Shown in pieces: positions 6,403 to 9,243 of a stretch of 9,243 nt of DNA. The DNA comes from an uncultured Rhodoferax sp. Lineage in GTDB: Bacteria > Pseudomonadota > Gammaproteobacteria > Burkholderiales > Burkholderiaceae_C. Each line of letters starts with the position of its first letter. The stretch's first letter is position 1. A program made the translations under genes and the position numbers. Below the pieces are notes generated by a model. That model ran no database searches and had not been told where the DNA came from. It saw only the letters and a list, made by a program, of their open reading frames with translations. The stretch lies in contig CAKZJN010000476.1 of NCBI GenBank assembly GCA_936943465.1, positions 1 to 9,243 on the forward strand, given 5' to 3'.

Positions 6403-9243
6403 TCATGGCGAACCCGGTGACGGCCGCAAGCGCCACTGCTTGACCAGGGCGTAGATGGCCGGAATCACGGCCAGGGTGAGCACGGTGCTCGACACCATGC
6501 CCCCCACCATCGGCGCTGCAATGCGGCTCATCACCTCCGAGCCCGTGCCGGTGCCCCACAGAATGGGCAACAGCCCGGCCATGATGGCCACCACCGTCAT
6601 CATCTTCGGCCGCACCCGCTCCACCGCGCCTTCCATCACCGCGGCATAGAGTTCTTCCATACCCGCCTCTTTCCCCTCGGCGCAGCATTGGGCTTGGACC
6701 GCCTCCCAGGCATGGTCCAGGTAAATCAGCATCACCACGCCGGTCTCCGCTGCCACACCGGCCAGCGCAATAAAGCCCACGGCGACCGCCACCGACAGGT
6801 TGTAGCCCAGCAGCCACATCAGCCAGACGCCGCCCACCAGCGCAAAGGGAACCGACAGCATGACGATCAGCGTTTCGGTCAGGCGGCGGAAGTTCAGGTA
6901 CAGCAGCAAAAAGATCAGCAACAGCGTCACCGGCACCACCACCTTCATTTTCTCGGTGGCGCGTTCCATCGACTCAAACTGCCCGCTCCAGGTGGCGTAG
7001 TAGCCAATCGGGAACTTCACCTGATCGCTCACCGCCTGGCGTGCTTCCTTCACATAGCTGCCGATGTCACGGTCGCGGATGTCCACGTAGATGTAGGCCG
7101 ACAGCAGCGCGTTTTCGGTGCGGATGCTGGGCGCGCCCTTGGCAATTTCCACCCGCGCCACCTGCCCCAGCGGAATCATCGCACCGCCCATGGTGGGCAC
7201 CAGAATTTCACTGGCAATCTGTTGCGGGTTGGCACGCAGGCCGCGCGGGTAGCGCACCGTCACGCCAAAGCGTTCGCGCCCTTCCACCGTGGTGGTCACC
7301 ATTTCGCCACCCAGCGCGGTGCCAATCACGTCCTGCAAGTCCCCCACCGCCAACCCGTAGCGTGCGAGTGCCATGCGGTCGGGCTCGATGTTGATGTAGT
7401 AGCCGCCGGTAATGCGCTCGGCAAAGGCCGAGGTGGTGCCCGGCACTTTTTTCACTACCGCCTCAATTTCTTTGGCCAAGCGCTCCATCTCGTTCAGGTC
7501 TTTGCCAAACACCTTGATGCCAATCGGCGTGCGGATGCCGGTGGAGAGCATGTCAATGCGCGCCTTGATCGGCATGGTCCAGGCGTTGGAAACACCGGGG
7601 AACTGCAAGGCCTTGTCGAGTTCGGCAATCAACTTGTCGGTGGTCAGCCCCGGTCGCCACTCGGATTCGGGTTTGAGGTTGATCACCGTCTCGAACATCT
7701 CGGTCGGCGCCGGGTCGGTGGCGGTGTTGGCGCGGCCCGCCTTGCCGTAAACCGACTCCACTTCCGGGAAGCTCTTGATGATCTTGTTCTGCGTTTGCAG
7801 CAACTCCGCCGCCTTGGTAATCGACATGGCCGGCAAGCTCGAGGGCATGTACAGCAGCGTGCCTTCGTTGAGCGTGGGCATGAACTCCGAACCGAGCTTG
7901 GATGCCGGGTAAATCGACACGCCCATGGCCAGCACCGCCAGCGCAATCGTCAGCTTCTTCCAGCGCATCACCCAAGCGATCACCGGGCGATAGAGCCAGA
8001 TCAGGAAGCGGTTCACCGGGTTTTTGGCTTCGGGCATGACCGGGCCTTTGATGAACAGCATCATCAGCACCGGCACCAGCGTCACCGACAAGAGTGCGGC
8101 CCCGGCCATCGCAAAGGTCTTGGTATAGGCCAGCGGCGAGAACAGCCGCCCTTCCTGCGACTCCAGCGTGAACACCGGAAGAAATGACACGGTGATGATC
8201 AGCAGCGAGAAGAACAGCGCCGGGCCGACCTCCTTGCAGGCGGCAATCATGGCTTCAGAACGCGACTCACCCGGCTGCAGTCGCTCAATGTGCTTGTGCG
8301 CGTTTTCGATCATCACAATCGCCGCATCCACCATGGCACCAATGGCAATCGCAATGCCGCCCAGGCTCATCAGGTTGGAGTTCATACCCAGCAGGCGCAT
8401 GGCGATAAACGCCATCAGCACGCCCACCGGAAGCATCAATATGGCTACCAGCGCCGAGCGCACGTGCAACAAAAAGATGACGCACACGGCAGCCACGATC
8501 AGGCTTTCTTCCAGCAGCGTGTGCTTCAAGGTCTCAATGGCGCGGTGAATCAAGTCCGAGCGGTCGTACACCGCAATGATGCTGACGCCCTCGGGCAGTC
8601 CGGCCGACACCTCGGCAATCTTGTCCTTGATGTTGGCAATCACCTCCAGCGCGTTCTGGCCGTAGCGCGCCATGGCAATGCCCGACACCACCTCGCCCTC
8701 GCCATTCAGTTCCGTAATACCGCGCCGCTCGTCGGGCACCAGTTCCACCCGCGCAATGTCACGCACCAGCACCGGCGTGCCCTTTTCGCTTTTGAGCACC
8801 AGGTTCTCGATGTCCGACACACCGCGCAGGTAACCCTTGCCGCGCACCATGTATTCGGTTTCCGCCATCTCGATGGCGCGGCCGCCCACGTCGCGGTTGC
8901 TGTCACGAATGGTCTGCGAAACCTTGGCCAGCGGAATGCCGTAGGCGCGCAGCTTGATCGGATCGACAGTCACCTGGTAGGTCTGCACAAAGCCACCGAT
9001 GGACGCCACCTCGGACACGCCATGTGCCTTGGCCAACTGGTAGCGCAAATACCAGTCCTGAATCGTGCGCAGTTCGGCCAGCGTCTGGTTCTTGGCCACC
9101 AGCGCGTACTGGTAGACCCAACCCACGCCGGTTGCGTCGGGCCCGAGCGCCGGCGTCACGCCCTTGGGCATGCGCCCCGATGCAAAGTTCAGGTACTCCA
9201 ACACGCGCGAGCGGGCCCAGTAGATGTCGGTGCCGTCCTCAAA
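6403..9243 (-). CDS. cusA: Cu(I)/Ag(I) efflux RND pump subunit CusA (partial, N terminus outside window)
   Basis: 946 residues are visible; about 100 N-terminal residues are missing because the frame runs open to the window edge (first codons FEDGTDIYWARSRV, as in CusA). The GTG at 9204 is an internal Val, not a start. This is the inner-membrane, proton-driven subunit of a CusCBA-type tripartite exporter. The HME4 signature AIG-x3-DAA-x3-IEN is present (residues 300-314), including the transmembrane Asp306. Three methionines in LLYMPSS (466), PTEMFET (516) and RIDMLSTG (565) fall 50 and 49 residues apart, the same spacing as E. coli Met573, Met623 and Met672 of the copper site. Glu833 (GVAAETGV) and Lys880 (VRPKMMT) match other proton-relay positions. 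This favours monovalent Cu/Ag over Zn/Co/Cd (CzcA). A Cys-Cys pair (853-854) lies in the loop before the last helices. Its cusB/cusC partners would be expected upstream, to the right of the window. The end at 6403 is a TGA. Confidence 0.93.
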   Translation of the reverse strand, partial: FEDGTDIYWARSRVLEYLNFASGRMPKGVTPALGPDATGVGWVYQYALVAKNQTLAELRTIQDWYLRYQLAKAHGVSEVASIGGFVQTYQVTVDPIKLRAYGIPLAKVSQTIRDSNRDVGGRAIEMAETEYMVRGKGYLRGVSDIENLVLKSEKGTPVLVRDIARVELVPDERRGITELNGEGEVVSGIAMARYGQNALEVIANIKDKIAEVSAGLPEGVSIIAVYDRSDLIHRAIETLKHTLLEESLIVAAVCVIFLLHVRSALVAILMLPVGVLMAFIAMRLLGMNSNLMSLGGIAIAIGAMVDAAIVMIENAHKHIERLQPGESRSEAMIAACKEVGPALFFSLLIITVSFLPVFTLESQEGRLFSPLAYTKTFAMAGAALLSVTLVPVLMMLFIKGPVMPEAKNPVNRFLIWLYRPVIAWVMRWKKLTIALAVLAMGVSIYPASKLGSEFMPTLNEGTLLYMPSSLPAMSITKAAELLQTQNKIIKSFPEVESVYGKAGRANTATDPAPTEMFETVINLKPESEWRPGLTTDKLIAELDKALQFPGVSNAWTMPIKARIDMLSTGIRTPIGIKVFGKDLNEMERLAKEIEAVVKKVPGTTSAFAERITGGYYINIEPDRMALARYGLAVGDLQDVIGTALGGEMVTTTVEGRERFGVTVRYPRGLRANPQQIASEILVPTMGGAMIPLGQVARVEIAKGAPSIRTENALLSAYIYVDIRDRDIGSYVKEARQAVSDQVKFPIGYYATWSGQFESMERATEKMKVVVPVTLLLIFLLLYLNFRRLTETLIVMLSVPFALVGGVWLMWLLGYNLSVAVAVGFIALAGVAAETGVVMLIYLDHAWEAVQAQCCAEGKEAGMEELYAAVMEGAVERVRPKMMTVVAIMAGLLPILWGTGTGSEVMSRIAAPMVGGMVSSTVLTLAVIPAIYALVKQWRLRPSPGSP

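Noticed and set aside
6688..8187. 499-codon plus-strand frame opposite cusA
   Set aside because: The same mirror effect. The composition (His, Arg, Gln) is that of antisense translation and the opposite strand is a textbook RND pump.
9202..9204. GTG as the start of the CusA-like protein
   Set aside because: The frame continues upstream to the window edge with FEDGTDIYWARSR, conserved CusA sequence, so this codon is an internal Val.

Overview
The window looks like a piece of a betaproteobacterial chromosome, most likely Burkholderiales and close to Comamonadaceae (Rhodoferax, Polaromonas or Acidovorax type). This is inferred from the G+C-rich, GC-ending codon use of all genes and from the strong resemblance of the SuhB protein to Comamonadaceae SuhB. 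There are no rRNA, tRNA, CRISPR or insertion-sequence signals. The region is gene-dense, with seven protein-coding genes and one conspicuous AT-rich intergenic island.

Left part (1-2252, + strand): suhB (inositol monophosphatase / rRNA-processing factor family), followed 16 nt later by a 406-residue major facilitator transporter of the EntS-like (MFS_3) type. The two probably share a transcript, with a likely -10 element at 15-20.

Middle part (2271-6319): a divergently arranged signalling cluster. On the minus strand lies a response regulator with inverted domain order (N-terminal excisionase/MerR-like helix-turn-helix, C-terminal receiver). It is followed by a membrane sensor kinase (periplasmic dCACHE-like sensor, PAS-like, HisKA, HATPase). 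On the plus strand lies a 105-residue protein with an 'EGMVLAEAV...LLPSG' module, translationally coupled (TGATG overlap) to an HDOD protein. The 131-bp region between the two halves is AT-rich. It holds three related 15-bp elements, CACTnnTTGnnAnTT, one inverted and two in tandem at a 20-bp period, which are good candidates for operator sites of the unusual regulator. A sensible model is that the kinase senses a periplasmic small molecule and phosphorylates the HTH-REC protein. That protein would then control its own operon and the HDOD operon. This model is inference.

Right part (6403-9243, minus strand): the C-terminal ~90% of a CusA-type heavy-metal RND efflux pump, cut by the window end. 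Its three predicted metal-binding methionines have the E. coli CusA spacing, and it carries the HME4 signature AIG-x3-DAA-x3-IEN, so monovalent Cu/Ag export is the best call. It converges on the HDOD gene across 83 bp that contain overlapping hairpins but no T-tract.

The most interesting part is the divergent signalling module with its three-site intergenic array and HTH-REC regulator. The rest is ordinary.
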